Below are positions 25,521-39,900 of a stretch of DNA of 64,000 bases, in pieces. This DNA comes from Sycobia sp. Sy_11 (taxonomy: Eukaryota > Arthropoda > Insecta > Hymenoptera > Epichrysomallidae). A program made the translations under genes and the position numbers. The DNA is taken from assembly GCA_018907035.1 (NCBI GenBank), contig JACCIC010000053.1, positions 675,501 to 739,500 on the forward strand, in the 5' to 3' direction. A model generated the notes under the pieces. The model was not told the origin of the DNA. It did no database searches and saw only the letters and a list, made by a program, of their open reading frames with translations. Numbering within the stretch: the stretch's first letter is position 1; every line of letters begins with the position of its first letter.

Positions 25521-27944
25521 CACCACAGCTTTATTATTGTTATTATATATATATATTCATTACGTTAGTATACTTAGCATTACGATACAGTATGAACCGA
25601 ATAATGATGTTATTATAGTACGACTGCAAACTACACATATCATAACCGCGCATTGCAGGTTGCAGCTTGTAGTATCAGTTATGGAAACCACGATAAAAAA
25701 CTCAATAAAAACTTATGATAATACATGAACGTAAACAATTCATTTGGCCAATTTGAATTGTATTTTTAATTTTATGCAAGAAAGTATTAGGTACAAAATT
25801 ACATGTCCCTTTCGAAAATAGGACAATAAATATCAAGAGGCGTAGACTCGCCTCCGAAGCAAGTTTTTTTTTAAAACATTAAAAGAACTGTATTAAATTT
25901 ATATATAATAATATAATATTTAATTATTTAATAAAATAAATTTATTAATTAGAAACAATTATTTTAAAGCAAAATTTTAATAAAATTGTTGATGTTTGTT
26001 TGTAAAATTTTGAAATTGCTGTTTTAATTGTGAGAATATAATTAATATGTGTGTGTGCGTGTAATTGAATTTATACGAAATTTTGATATTCAAGTTTAAT
26101 TTTTTCCCCTAAATAAATTAAATAGATATTATTAAATTTTCATATTGTACAAATTATTTCTACCAGATATTTTTTTCGTAATAATTAAAAGATTTTTTTT
26201 CATTTGTCATTTCAAAATAATGGTCAGTTATACCGTGTTTTATTTTAAACGTTTTATATTATTTTATTTTCGGCAATATATTAGAACTTCATTGTTATTT
26301 TAAAATTTTGATATAGTACACGATTTTTTATATAGAAAAATAATTATAACAAAGGAAGATAAAATGTATAGAAGCCTATGTATATTAATGTATTATCGAT
26401 TAAACGAAACCACAGGTTACTATACTAATGAAGAATTATATATACACGAAACATATGTCTTCTGAAACCAATATATATACTTTATTTTATTTTATATTAT
26501 TTCTTATCTTTAAAAGTATATTTTAATTTAATTTATATCTTAGAAAACAAACATTAATGCTTAGTCTAATTATTTAAATAATTATTATGACGTTCTTTTA
26601 AAGAATGTTCTTAGACTATTGAAGTTCAATACATTTAAATTAAGTATAATATTAAACATGATTAATATTATTGTATATATTATAGCAAATATCAATCGAT
26701 AAGATTTTGAATAAAAATATTAAAAAGAAAAAATTGTAGAATTTAATATAGTAAATAAAATATAGTTTAAAAAGGTACAAACGTATTCAATCGATTATTA
26801 TTTATGATGGAAATTATCATTTACTATTAATGCATTTAATAAATAATCAATTTAAAATTAATAACTTTCTTCATTTGCATAAACATTTTGATTTGATAAT
26901 ACAGGATAGCATGCGTTGTTGATAGGTAATAATAGCAGCAAAAAATTATTAATACATAAAACTTTTAACAATTGTGGAAAAGGTAAGAAAAAAATATTTA
27001 AGGCACGCTTCTACAATCTATTTAAATATAATTCTTTTGTACATTATAAGTAAACAATAAACTTGTGTTACTTTTTTTTTATCACTCCTTTATTAAATTA
27101 AAATATTATATAATCTATAAATCGATTTCAATTTAATTTAACGAAAATAACAAGCCGAGAAAAATTTTGATAACATTCATGAATTATACTTTGAGCCCTT
27201 GACTATACTAATATCATAAGAAAACTACGTCATAAAGAGAATTTATAGGCAAATAAAGTCATGAAAATTCTATCAAAATTGTGTGCGTGTGTGTGTGTAT
27301 TTTTGTTGAAATTTATTTTGAAAAATGTTAAAAACTGCAACAATTATTTGAAACAAAAATTGTAGACTATACATTTAAATAAATAATGTCTACTGATATA
27401 AACGGAGATACTAGATGTCAAGTCACACGAATGCGATCTTTATAAATATTGTCCAGATCATAGTGGCTATGTCTTCGCATGTATTTTCCGTAAATATAAA
27501 TTTTAGAGAAAAAATAAATAATCTTAATACCCAACATCTTACTTTATTCAATGTATTTAGTCATTTTTGTATTTCAATTTATGGAAATTATAATATTAAT
27601 TTTGAATACACCTGCAACTATTCTATGCTAATTCTATATACAAAAAACATATTTTTCCTTGCCGTATATTAATTGTTTTTTCTAAAGTAATTCTTGTAAT
27701 TTTCTATATTCAGTTTTAAGTCGAATTTCTAAATTTTAAACTATTATTCTCTGTTTTTTGTTAATTGACAGTGATTGAACATATATAAGTTTAGAATTTT
27801 TGCCATAATCATATGTTTCTTAAATGTTCTTTTTTCTGCCGTTAACCTCCCGATCCCGTTAAATTTTACTATACCAGTCGAATGATTCGAAAGTTTAGGA
27901 TTTCATTTATACCCTTATTTTTTAAATGTAATCAATTTCACAAA

Positions 27945-27996
27945 ACGGCGGTTCCACTCGTATAAATGGTATCTCATATACGAATGTAACCGCCGT
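27945..27996. repeat. Near-perfect 52-bp hairpin
   Basis: ACGGCGGTT (27945-27953) pairs with AACCGCCGT (27988-27996), and TCGTATA (27958-27964) pairs with TATACGA (27977-27983). Two single mismatches separate the blocks and the loop is 12 nt. The GC-rich stem stands out from its AT-rich surroundings. It may be a tiny inverted-repeat element, a regulatory site or a small structured RNA. Confidence 0.7.
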
Positions 27997-28928
27997 AATA
28001 TAAACCTAGACAAATAAATTTATTGTCAGCTGAAGTCTTATAAGAATAATAATAAAGAAGCTATTCCATTTTAAATTATAGATTGACATACATATCGCAG
28101 TGTTTGGGAATTCTGGTTAAAGATTGAATATCTGCAAAACACGTTAAAATAGAATATTTGTAGTTTCTACGTCATTGATTTGTATTTTAATATTTTTATA
28201 TCATTTTTTGATTCAATAATATAAATAGGAGTATAAAATAACTAATGAGATTTTTGTCTATATAACACTGCATTCACATAAATGTCAAGTATTATGTGAA
28301 ATTGCCGGTACCTTAGGCTGTAAAAGTTTTGTTTCGAAAATATTGAACAAATGCATATTTTCTTGAATTATAGCCTATAATTACGTTTTTTTCTGTTATT
28401 ATTTCGATAATAATTGCAATGTGCATAAATTGAATATTTGATTTCTAAGAATTTTATTTTTATTTTTATTATTGTAGAAATAATAATACGATTATAATTC
28501 TGATAGGAAATCAAACGATTTTTTAAAGCAGAACGATACATTAAATCAAATAATATTTAATGCCGTGTTTCAAATATATATAATGGGAAATTCCAATTAT
28601 CTTGATTCAATAAGTTATATATCGACAAATTAATAAAACTGCTTATATATATTACGGTAATATATCTTGCAATATATTGCTCCGAGACATTGTCTATAGG
28701 ATATTCAAAGATTTAGCGGTATTGCTGAAACATTTCAGTGCTATACGATGGCTGTTTTCCTTCCTTCTTTTATTATTCATTAGTCGCTATATGTTATTTT
28801 GCGGCTACCGCGGTTTCACTTCGTAGATTACGTTAGATTAAAAGTAAGGAACTTCTTAATTTATCGCTGACTTTTTATATATGATACACCATACACTACA
28901 ATTTTACCATTTTATAAAATATTTTATA

Positions 28929-28941
28929 CGCGCGCGCGCGC

Positions 28942-28969
<28 letters not shown>
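28929..28969. repeat. (CG)n(TG)n alternating purine-pyrimidine tract
   Basis: About 7 CG units pass directly into about 14 TG units. Such alternating tracts favour Z-DNA. It lies about 1.1 kb upstream of the PPP1R42 homologue. Confidence 0.95.
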
Positions 28970-28972
<3 letters not shown>

Positions 28973-30069
28973 TATAGTTCTCTACTAATATAAAAGTATT
29001 GAGAAAGAGGTGAAAAATGTACGGCTTATGATTTATAATTTAACGAGATATTATTTTATACAATATTTTATTAAACAAAAAAAAAAACGAGATTATCGAT
29101 GGATTTGCTAAAGAATATGATAAATTAAAAAGTTATATAAAATTAAGAATAACAGAAAAATGACAAGAATTCAAATTTTTTGTGTAATATTAAAATATTA
29201 TTCAATATAAAGTTATATACTTTTAATATTAAACACTTTAAATATGATAGACTAACCTTCTTCCGGATAATAACAATGAGTGAAGTTGAAAAATATTTAA
29301 TTTCAGAAAATTTTTACTTTGAAATATGTTAGAACAATTATTGGATAATTGATATGAAACAAACTAGTAGGTAGAATCTTAAATTTTCAATTTTGATAAC
29401 TGATATAGGTGCATGGTCACTTTTTATATTTCCTTAAGAAAACGAGAAATAATTTAGTTAAAACTGATTTTAAAGCAATAATGAAGCCTGTAATTCAAAT
29501 TTGAATAATATTTATCCATATACGTCGATTATTGAAAGTTAAAATGATCATTGCAGTAAATTATAATATTTTCTATATACTTACTATACTTATTAAATAT
29601 TATATTTATTGTTTATATTATATTTATATTTATTTTTGATATTTATATTATATTTATATTTATTTAATATTATATTTATTTTTGATTGTATCCAATAGTT
29701 TATCTATAATTTATCATATAATTATATTATATTCTAATTATAATTATATTCTATATATGACGTTGCATTTATTTTCTAAACTATAAAATCGTAGGATGTT
29801 TTTATTTTTATGCATTTTGCATATAAATGAGCAATCGGTTTTGATGAAACTTTTATTGTTGAATTAACTAATTGAAATTCTTATTATTTTAAAGCATATA
29901 AGGGCAGGCATTATTATGCGCATCGCTATATAAATCGATTGGTTGCTTTGGGTAACGAAAATGACGTTATTACAACAGTGCTCTCAGTAAAATGTATATA
30001 CTCTGATCAATAATGCGATCTAATCGAGCAATCGATTGTCATATTACTGTTTAATAATATAATTTCGTA

Positions 30070-31606
30070 ATGGTAAAATTAACCGCGTCCTTGGTCGAGA
30101 AAAAATGCCTCCAGCAACAATTGAGCAAGTCCGTGTCGAAAGAGATAGGAAAAGATCATTTAAAGAAAATAACGCACCTTTTCATGAACGAGCAATGCAT
30201 CGACGAAATTGTGAGTAAAAATTTACTTAACCTTTTAATTTTTTTTTTTTTTTTTTTTGCTTTTGACGCACTCTTGATTTACTTTTATAAATGAAGCTTT
30301 TATCATAACGTTCATCACTCGATATTTTACAGGATGATTTTAGTATGTGTAAAAATTTGAAAGTTGCGTACCTCCAAAAGAATTCGATCAAGAGAATAAA
30401 AAATCTCGATTTCACTGTTAAATTGACGCACCTCTACTTGCAGCACAATGAGATAACTAAAATAGAAAATTTATCGAATTTAATAAATCTTAAAAAATTA
30501 TACCTGGGATACAATAAAATTAGTGTAATAGAGGGTTTGGAGAAATTAACGAATTTATCGGAACTGCACGTTGAGAGGCAAAAATTATCGTTTGGGGAAA
30601 ATTTAAGCTTCGAGCCAATAACTGCTCAAACATTATCTGTAAGATTGATAAAAGTTATTGGTAATATTTATAACGTTCGCAGAATTAAATCTGACATTTT
30701 ATTTCAAGGGCTGCTTAACTTATTTAAATGTCTCGGAGAATCAACTTTATTCATTATCCGACATTGTAAATTTTACAAAGCTAAAGACTGTCGAAGCAAA
30801 AAACAATTTGATCGACGAATTAGAAGATTTACTGAAAACAGTCGTGACCCTACCCAGTTTAGAAAAATTACTCTTACAGGGCAATCCTGTAACGAAAATT
30901 CGTCGATATCGGGAAAACGTAATAGCGAATACTAATGCTTTAGGTATAGTATTGGAGAGAGCAAAAAAAAAATTCATCAAATTATTTATTATCACATTCA
31001 ATTGATTGTTTTGTTAATGTGTTTCGTGAATTATGCTTCTTTTCTTTTTAATTATCAGAAATATTAGATGAGAAACGCATTACGGAAAATTCTCGAGTAT
31101 TCTTAAAAAAATTCCAGTCCGTGCAGCAGCAGCAATCCAGGATGACGAATAGAATGTCATTAAGTGACGATATCTCAAGTTTGTACCAAATTATCGAGTA
31201 TTAGACCCTTAACCAATAAAAACTATAAATTCGATTTATTATTTTAGGCTCGTTAAATTTACCACCGGCATTTAGGAAATCAATATCTAGGGCAATGTTC
31301 CAAAATGTTAATCCAGGATTTTCATTTCCTGGACTTTCGGTAATCGGCGAAAAAGAAGCCCAAGTTTTTCCATCCTGGAAGTCATGTAAATCGCTCATTT
31401 ATAAATTTTACAAATTTATCTATTACGCAGTATTTGTTTGATACGTTATTGTTAAAAAATTGATCCGTATTTTAGCGCCATCGATAAAGGCAATGAAGGA
31501 CAATCGTGTTTTGCCCCGGCAATTTTGGAGGAACAAGACGAAGAAAGAAGATATAAAAAAAACTGTTTCATCCGAAGACAATGTTACATTTTCAACATTA
31601 TTGTAA
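30070..31606 (+). CDS. PPP1R42: PPP1R42 (LRRC67)-like leucine-rich repeat protein
   Basis: Six exons join in phase: 30070-30210, 30333-30638, 30709-30943, 31059-31178, 31248-31385, 31476-31606; 1071 nt, 356 residues. An N-terminal helix is followed by SDS22-type LRRs of about 22 residues (CKNLKVAYLQKNSIKRI, LTHLYLQHNEITKI, LKKLYLGYNKISVI, GCLTYLNVSENQL, LEKLLLQGNPVTKI). The segment SELHVERQKLSFGENLSFEP is characteristic of PPP1R42, a protein phosphatase 1 regulatory subunit known from testis and linked to microtubules and the manchette. The C-terminal tail (FPGLSVIGEKEAQVFP) is Ser/Lys-rich. The ATG at 30070 gives the expected MVKLTASLVEK start. The intron at 30211-30332 contains a long T run. 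It is transcribed away from Hsf and toward the 3' end of coracle. Confidence 0.88.
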
Positions 31607-33332
31607 AAACTCAAAATGAAATCAAGAGAAAAAATTGTAAGATTTTTTACAGCAGACGCAAGTATATTAAGAAAATTGTACATACATTTTTAATTGAATT
31701 TATTAGCTTCGTTGCAAAAAAAAAAAATCAGTCGCAATATTACACTAAAGGAGATGGTATACATGGGAAATTCTGGATATTATTAAAATCATATCTTACA
31801 GTGTGTCGTCATCGGTCCCGCATTAAAGAACTTCTTAATCAATAATTACCTATTACAATGCGTAATAAACTTTTTTTCATATATCCATACATAGACATCA
31901 AGTTTTTAAGGGACAAAAACAAAAACTCTATGCGAAAGTAAAAACTTAGAATTAATGTGTTCGCACTATATTCAATGATAACAACATCGTTACTTCCATA
32001 TGGTATATATATTTATATAAAAACTTTTATGCAATTAATATAGTTATTACAGAAATAAAATAATTTTTAAACAATTTTAATTATTATAGAGGATAGCGTT
32101 CGAACTAGTGAAGCAAAAGGAAATTTCTAATATGCAAACTAATATAAATACAACTCAATAATACAAGGCATTATTATGATACAAAATAGCTATTATAATC
32201 ACGGAATGTTGGAAAATCTGAAAAATCTATACTATAACTGCCGCAAAGAGGAGGAAAAACAAAATAATAATTAAAAAAAATTGCTCCCGTAGAAAACATT
32301 ACCACTGGCAAGGTAGAAAGGCCACTTTATAGAAGAGGTTAAAATTAGCATTTCGTTCTTTGCTCACACATTAGATTGTCGTCTAATTCAATTATTTACT
32401 GAAAACCTAAACACATAAGCTTTATATGTTCTACGAATATTATATACTTCGATAAAATTGATGGAATTAACCAAGTCATTGCACATACATTTTATTATTT
32501 TTAAAAAACACCAAAGTTAAGTTGGATCTTAATACATCGCTTTATTGTGTACGAAACGTTGATAAAAATGCATATTTAAGATTTAGCTGCGGAATTCAAA
32601 GTGTAAATTATACAAGATATTGTTTGTTTATTTTTTGTTGTTTTTTTTTCTTCAATTTATCCTATACTCCTCAACATATTTAGAAATAACATTGCTTAAA
32701 ATTAATACTAGGGTTTATTTCATATATAATTTATCGCTTCTTTCAATGGATGGATCATTATTAAAAACAGACTAAAATATATCTTTAAATCAACGAAAAA
32801 AAAAATATATATATATATAAAATAAAATAAAAAAATATGTAGTAGCTACACACTTGATCTATAGCTAAATTTAGACATATACGCTGACCAAGGCAAAATT
32901 GCGATTGGTATTTAATTGTATAATATTTATAATTTATTAATCTATTATAATTAATCATTATAGTTAATAATTTGCGCGGAACGTTAAAATTTTAATCACT
33001 TTCATTCTGATCTGCGTCCGCATATAAAGTTCTTTCATCGTTTGACTATTTAATTTTTTTATAAATAATGGGTATATATAGTTTCGCTTCTGTCGAAAAT
33101 GATTATAATCCGTACGTTCCAATTGCCTAGGCATATTTCATATATGTATACTATGTATAATATATTAATATTTTATCCAGACACCTCTGACACTTTAGCA
33201 TTTTATATTTATATTTATATTTGTATTTATATTTTTATATATACTAGTATATAATATCTGTTTCACGTTATAATATAACTACTGTATCAGAATATTCGTA
33301 CTATACAGGCAATTGAGTAACCAAGCTATATA

Positions 33333-33385
<53 letters not shown>

Positions 33386-33919
33386 TGTTACAATCGGTCA
33401 TCACATCATATATCGCGCGCTCGCTCAATAAAAATGCGCAACTGGCAGCATTTCCACTTTATACACATAATACATTTAGCGACTTTAAAAAATACTAATA
33501 CAAAAAAAAAAGAAGAAGTAAAACCGAAAAAAACTGCTGAAGCTCGAAGGAGTTAATGCACGTAAGTAACGTCAAAAACTAACGAATTATCTTGATTTTT
33601 AATCAAGGCCCAAAAAACTTACACATACATATTAGTATATCGTATTACATTTTTTTTGTTTAATCGACACGTCCCCGAGTGAAATTGGGCGATGTTACAT
33701 CTTGATATTTCGAAAGACATCATTTTAGTACGTTACTGCAACTTATAGCTATTAAAATTATTGTTTACTTAGTACTTTTCTTTTTTCTTTTTTCTTTTTT
33801 CTTTTTTAATCTTATACATTAAAACGCATACTTTATACATTACATACGCTTCAGGGTGCCCATTTGTAAAATTTTCAAAAAAAAAAAAGAAAAAAAAAGA
33901 TCCATTTTTTAATACAAAA
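31607..33919. other. Convergent spacer holding the 3' UTRs of PPP1R42 and coracle
   Basis: AT-rich noncoding DNA between two convergent stop codons. It probably carries the coracle 3' UTR on the - strand, but I could not fix a polyadenylation site. A (TA)n tract occupies 33326-33383, and TTTTTTC repeats lie near 33780-33806. Confidence 0.5.
33326..33383. repeat. (TA)n microsatellite
   Basis: Pure TA tract between PPP1R42 and coracle. Confidence 0.98.
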
Positions 33920-35204
33920 TTACTGTGTCGTTTGCTGTTGAATTTCAATTATCTCCACTTTCATGTCCGGATTCATATCGGTGGCCTGCTGAATGGCTTC
34001 TGCCAGAGCATTATCATGATCAACTGGATCGCCGTCGGACTGTACCGTGATTTTCTGCTCCACTCGCGTTTCAACGACTCCGTCTCGTTCGGTTTTGTAC
34101 TGCAAAACGAAAAGGTCAATATTATACACGCGTTATGCGAGCTTTCCCGCGGCGAGAAATGCAAATTTTCCGGGTGGCTTTGTAACTTCTACGCTAATGC
34201 ATATGAGTGGCATTTGCAAAGAGATTGTGCGTTTGTAAAAAAAAAAAAGTCTATTGAAAAGTATTTAACGGTACCGTCAATTTGAATCCGATTAAATATT
34301 GCAAAAATATAATATTATATTGATAGGTATTCGAAACTTTATAATATACTTATTAATATCTTGCAATCAATTTAAATCCGTTTAATGATACGAAAATTTG
34401 GCATCAACATTGGTGTTTAAAATCTGCTTTAATCTAAAACTGTAGTAATAGGAGCTATTTCCAACACTATATGAATGTATTGATGATGTTAAATTTTGCG
34501 AATATTTAATCGTATGTACGATTTAATTGAAAATTTTTAACACCAGGCAGCAAATTTACAAATTGATACGGCTGCTTTGATGAATAATTTATATAAATAC
34601 TGGTGAAAAACCTGAGATCAAGTAAATATTTCTTTCATTATAGTACGAAGGAAATAAATTTTCATAATTAAAAAATATTTCTACTTGATACAAGAGAGAC
34701 GTATTTAACATAAGTAAACTTTATTTGCAACGAGTAAACATTTTTTTAAGAAATTGTAGAAAATTATTTACATGGTATTATCAAGGAAATATTTACTTGA
34801 AATTTAGAGTTCATTTTGTATATAATGTATATTTGCATATAGTTTTCGAAATAAGAAAAATTAATTCTGCATAAAAAAGATAACGTCAAAGAATATTTTA
34901 TTGTTAACTGAATTTGAAAGGTTGGATTTTTGTATATGAAATGTTTGATAGAAATTCACGCTATTTCTATATGAATTTGAGAATGAAGTTTTGCAGATTA
35001 ATTTTTCTTTACTATAATTTTATTCCACCTTTGTTTGTGAGAATGTATTTTAAAAAAATCTGCTTTTTTAAATTCTATAAATAACGATACTTGAGAATTT
35101 TAACAGAAGATTTGTTTTATGAAACCGATGGATTAGAATCGGTTCTTCTCTACTTTTTTTTTATGACAAACAAGGAGGTAATACACCATACAGGTGATGT
35201 ATAA

Positions 35205-35260
<56 letters not shown>

Positions 35261-36879
35261 GTATGTATATGTACGTAAGAAAGCCCAGCGACTCCATAAT
35301 GAATAAACTCACCGTGATCGTTTCCACGGTCCGGGTCTTGCTCGAGATCGTCTGCGAGCTGACGATTTCGCCGGTCGCGCTGTAGTTACCGTCCTCGCTC
35401 TCGAGCGCGACCTTCCTCGACTCGGTCGCCACCAGCGGCACCGTCGTCGTCGTCGTCACGCTGTTGCGGGGCTCGCCCGTGTAGACGTGGGCCTCGGTCG
35501 CGACTATGCCGGCCGGATCTCCCTGCGAAGCAGCGGTGTTTGTTAAATTTCCAACAAAAAAAAAAAAAATACAATTAAAGTAAAAACATTAAAAAAAAAA
35601 AAAAACAAAAAAGCAAAAAAAAATAAGTAAAAAGTAAATAAAAAAATTGATGGAAACCCGATATTTTTACTACTCATTGTGAATGTATTTCTTCATTATA
35701 CACAGTACATTTTTCAATTGACATACGCGCGCGTACACACACAGGCACGCGCGCACGGAGAGTATACTATTCGTATACATCGGATGCAAAACTATCTTGC
35801 AAGACTATATTTTTTTTTTTCTCTTAGGCATCTATTTATGTTACAATCTCATTACCAATCCGACTATCTCGGCACTAAATTTTTTTCCAACAATTAATTA
35901 TCTAGATAAACTTGAGCATTCGGCTGATGACTGCTTATTATATACTGTTACGTGACGTGCGTGCTATGATCGGTAATAATCGTATCCATAAATATGTAAC
36001 TTAGCTATTTAACGATCTAATTCATTTTCTCAAACATAAAGTTTTGTCTTTCATATATATATATATATAATTACTTTTTAGAATTTGGGATGCACTATAC
36101 ATCGATGATGACCATTCGAGAGACCATAGTCGTTCAATTTTATACTACCTTTTTAATATAATGCAAAAATTCATGCAACGCATACAGGCCTCGTTAATAT
36201 AATTTTTTTTTTGTTCTTCTTAATAACAGATACGGGCTTGATTTACACGGATGCTTTATGATTATCTCCTGGGATGCAAATAACGCAGAAAAAAAAGGTA
36301 TACAGCATAGCACAGTATATGTCATGTACGTATAAAATATCCATCATTCGCCATCGTCAGTCGCGAATAACGGAACGATCACACGGCGCAATTACATGCG
36401 TGCGTTCGTCGCTTACCTGCCGCTGAGCTCATTCATTATTCGATCGTCGATTAATTACTGCCGGCGTATACTGTCGGCATCAATGAGGGGGCGTATCTTT
36501 CGGATAGGAACGAAATTCTGCAGAGTAACGTTTATTCCTTGCATTGTCGTATGATTGCGTGTTTGTATAATATTACATACTGTACCGGTCCTCCTTTAAA
36601 TGTCGAATCTTCCTTTCTTATGCGTGCATTCATTGCCGATCATTGGATATACATTTATTATACAAGCGATGGTCAATGATCTAATAGCATCTATTGTAAG
36701 TGCATGAATTTATAATCACTATTATTATGCGATACTGATAAATGTTTTCCTTTTAGTTTGCGTGCGCTTCTTTTTTTTTTTTTTTTTTTTACTTTTTACA
36801 TTTGCGATTTGTTGTAAGTGCAATTTGTGATGTCATTAATAGAGTGCAAATAACATGTGATTAAATGATTTAAATAAAA

Positions 36880-36918
<39 letters not shown>

Positions 36919-39900
36919 CGTTGAACGATTACAAATAATTTTTTGTAGCGTATACTATCGCGGATAACTGACAGCGTGTCTGTCGATCAAAAAAAAAAAA
37001 AAAATAAATAAATAATAAAAAGTTGTTCGTACATTAAACTCGGCAATTATTGATCTCAATCTGAGAATTTTTCGTACTAAGGAAAGCAATGACAATTAAA
37101 GCATTTGTAGTTGTATTTTTTCTTTTTATCGTTCAGCGCCGCGAATTATTTAAATTACGCACTCATGACGAATATCTCCAGAGATCCCCGAGAGATTCAT
37201 CAAAATCTCCCCGAATTACTTCTATCGGTAGAGCATTGCCGTGAATCCGCCGTATCGCCTGACACTTCAGGCTAACGCCTCGTTTACGAAAACTAAGTTA
37301 AAAAAAAAAAAAAAAAAAAACTTACGAAAACTAGCGAGAATAACGCTAATAATAATCTCCCGCGAGCGATTAGATCGGAATTACTTTTGTCGTTGTATCA
37401 TTGCCTGGGCCATCGACGTAAATAATTATCAAAAATAATACAAATCCGCGTAACTCGGCCGAGTAGTTACATACTGTCCGTTTTATTGATTTTCGCTTCA
37501 ACATTAGATGAATGACTTTATCAATGGTCGTTTATCGGAAGCGTATTGATTCGGAAAAATATTGGAAAATTATACGGGAACGGCAATACATATTTAATCT
37601 TTCACGCGCAGGCGACAGCTCAATCCAGGTCTTATTTTCATTTTCAGATAACTCTTGGCTTTGGTCTCTAACTACTTTCTAACGTGTCTATACATGTTAC
37701 AATATCTAGTATAACTATGCGCACTATAATATACCGTCAGAGAGTATTTGTCGTTTAAAAAAAAAAAAACAAAAAAAAAAAAAAAATTTCTTTCTTTTTT
37801 TTGGTTACTTTATGGTGTATAGCATTGCCGATGATCCGAGCGGGAACGATGATATATTGCGCTCGTTACACTCGCTGAGTCGTGATAAATTAGATCGATA
37901 CGATGATCGTCAACGGTACAATTGCGCGATATACACTTACGCCGCGTACTTTTGCGTAACAGATTGGGGCTTTATCGCTCGATTACGCGGCTGGTTCGCT
38001 TTCGTAAAAAATTACCTGGTAATACTGATTGTAGAAGCCCTGCTGATCGTCATCGAGGTCTATAGGCGTGCCGGAATCGCAGCTGCTGGAACTCGATGAA
38101 CTGAGTCGTCGTGTAAACAGCTATACGTGTGATACGTCATGCAATGCGTTATGGCGACAAGCATTCGAATTAATGGTGATTTCAAATAATAACAATAATA
38201 ATAGCAACAACAACAATAATAATAATAGTAATGATAATTATTAAACAAAAAAAAAAAAAAAAAAAAAAAAATAATTGAAAATAAATAATTTTTTAACTAT
38301 ATATTTGCTCAGATGAATTTGTTAAATGTAATTTCTAATCTAAATACGTACGTCTATAATTATATAGTGTGATATATCTAATGGCTTACAAAATTGTGTG
38401 ATGTTAATAAATGTAGCATAGACAATCCTTGATTCCTTTTTTTTTTTATATGATAATATAGTTAGCCGTGATATTTGAGTGTTCGATTATATATTAATTG
38501 TATATATTTCAAGTGAATTCAATTTTTGGAGCTGTATTATTTATGTATAAGTATGTTTTATTTTTAATGACGTGACTGTTATAGAGTGTGTTTAGTTTTT
38601 CTAGAATTTCCACGAAAGCAAGGAAAGATTGCCCAATTGATCGCTAACTTTTAACGAATTTAAAATATTATTGTACAATTTCAGGCGGCTTAAGTGCATC
38701 GCTCTGAAAGAGCAAAAAAAATTCCACTCCATATCTGGTTTGTGCGTAAATTGTTTGAAAAAACTTGAGCGCCATCTTTCCTTTCCCCAGCTTATTACGT
38801 GTATGAATTACGTTAAATAACAATTAAATACAATAATATATGCACACACCAGCAATAGCATAATGCTCCAATGATAAAATGTACAAAACTTACGTGCGCT
38901 ATACGAGCATTCGATGAAAATACAACGATCAAAGGTAGAAAATAAAATTATCGTAATAATGCGAAGTTTTTAATGTATACTCAATCAGCTTACTCGAACA
39001 CGACTAATTCGTTGCACGCCTCTGTGTGTAAACTTACACATGCTACATAGCCCATGCTTCGTACAGTTAAGGATAAACGATACGAGCGTCCTACCAGATT
39101 CGACGGGCCGGGGCGGCCAGCGATTACATGGTAATAAAATGTGCGCTTGTACGAAAAGAAAAAAAATTACCTGTTCACCGGAGAGCACGTGGCTGGTAGT
39201 CCTGACCTCCTGCGTCACGGTGCGCTGCTCCTGCCTGGTAGCGCTGGTAGCGGTCGTGTGAGCCACTGTCTTTTCTTCGACCTAATTTTTAAATAAATAG
39301 AAAAAAAAGGGGGGGATGACGAGCAACTACTTGTAACGAAAACGAGAAGAAGAAGAAAATGTAATCCTCGATTGGAAAAATAAAGGGATGGACGAAAAAG
39401 TTGTGTGAATTTGCTAAAGATTTTGTGCATTTTAGAAAATTTGAAGCTTGGTGAAGGAGTACAGCTTCGCATATATATATTTAATGTAATTATTGATGAT
39501 CGTTATAATTATAACGATGTAAATATGGAGATTGTAAAAATCATTTAAAATTATCATCAGGAATAAATTTTCCCATGAAGCTGCATAAGGTTATAAATTG
39601 ATCAAAGTTGCACATGAGAATTTCAGAATGCCAGCGGATTTAATGGAAAGGTATAATAAAATATTAATAAATTTATAATTTTTATTAATTTTTCAACGTA
39701 CGCCGATCAATGGCTCATTATTTTTCTAATCGAGGATACAGAAATACTAATTCTATGAATAATGTGAGCGTATTTTAATTATTCCTTTTTAATATTTTGA
39801 CATAAAATATGAGGCATTTTAAAATAGTTGGCCTAGAATCGGACACATTTGTAAAGAAGCAGTAATTGTAAAAATTATGGAATTTGAAATACATCTCGTA

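Larger units (their letters stand above)
25521..30069. other. Intergenic region between Hsf and the PPP1R42 homologue
   Basis: AT-rich DNA between divergently transcribed genes. No coding sequence is supported. It contains a stable hairpin (27945-27996), an alternating CG/TG tract (28929-28969) and TATTTATA-type repeats near 29580-29700. Confidence 0.5.

Noticed and set aside
36340..36500. Extra coracle exon on the - strand before a GTAAGC donor near 36417
   Set aside because: All frames between plausible acceptors and this donor contain stops or the wrong phase.
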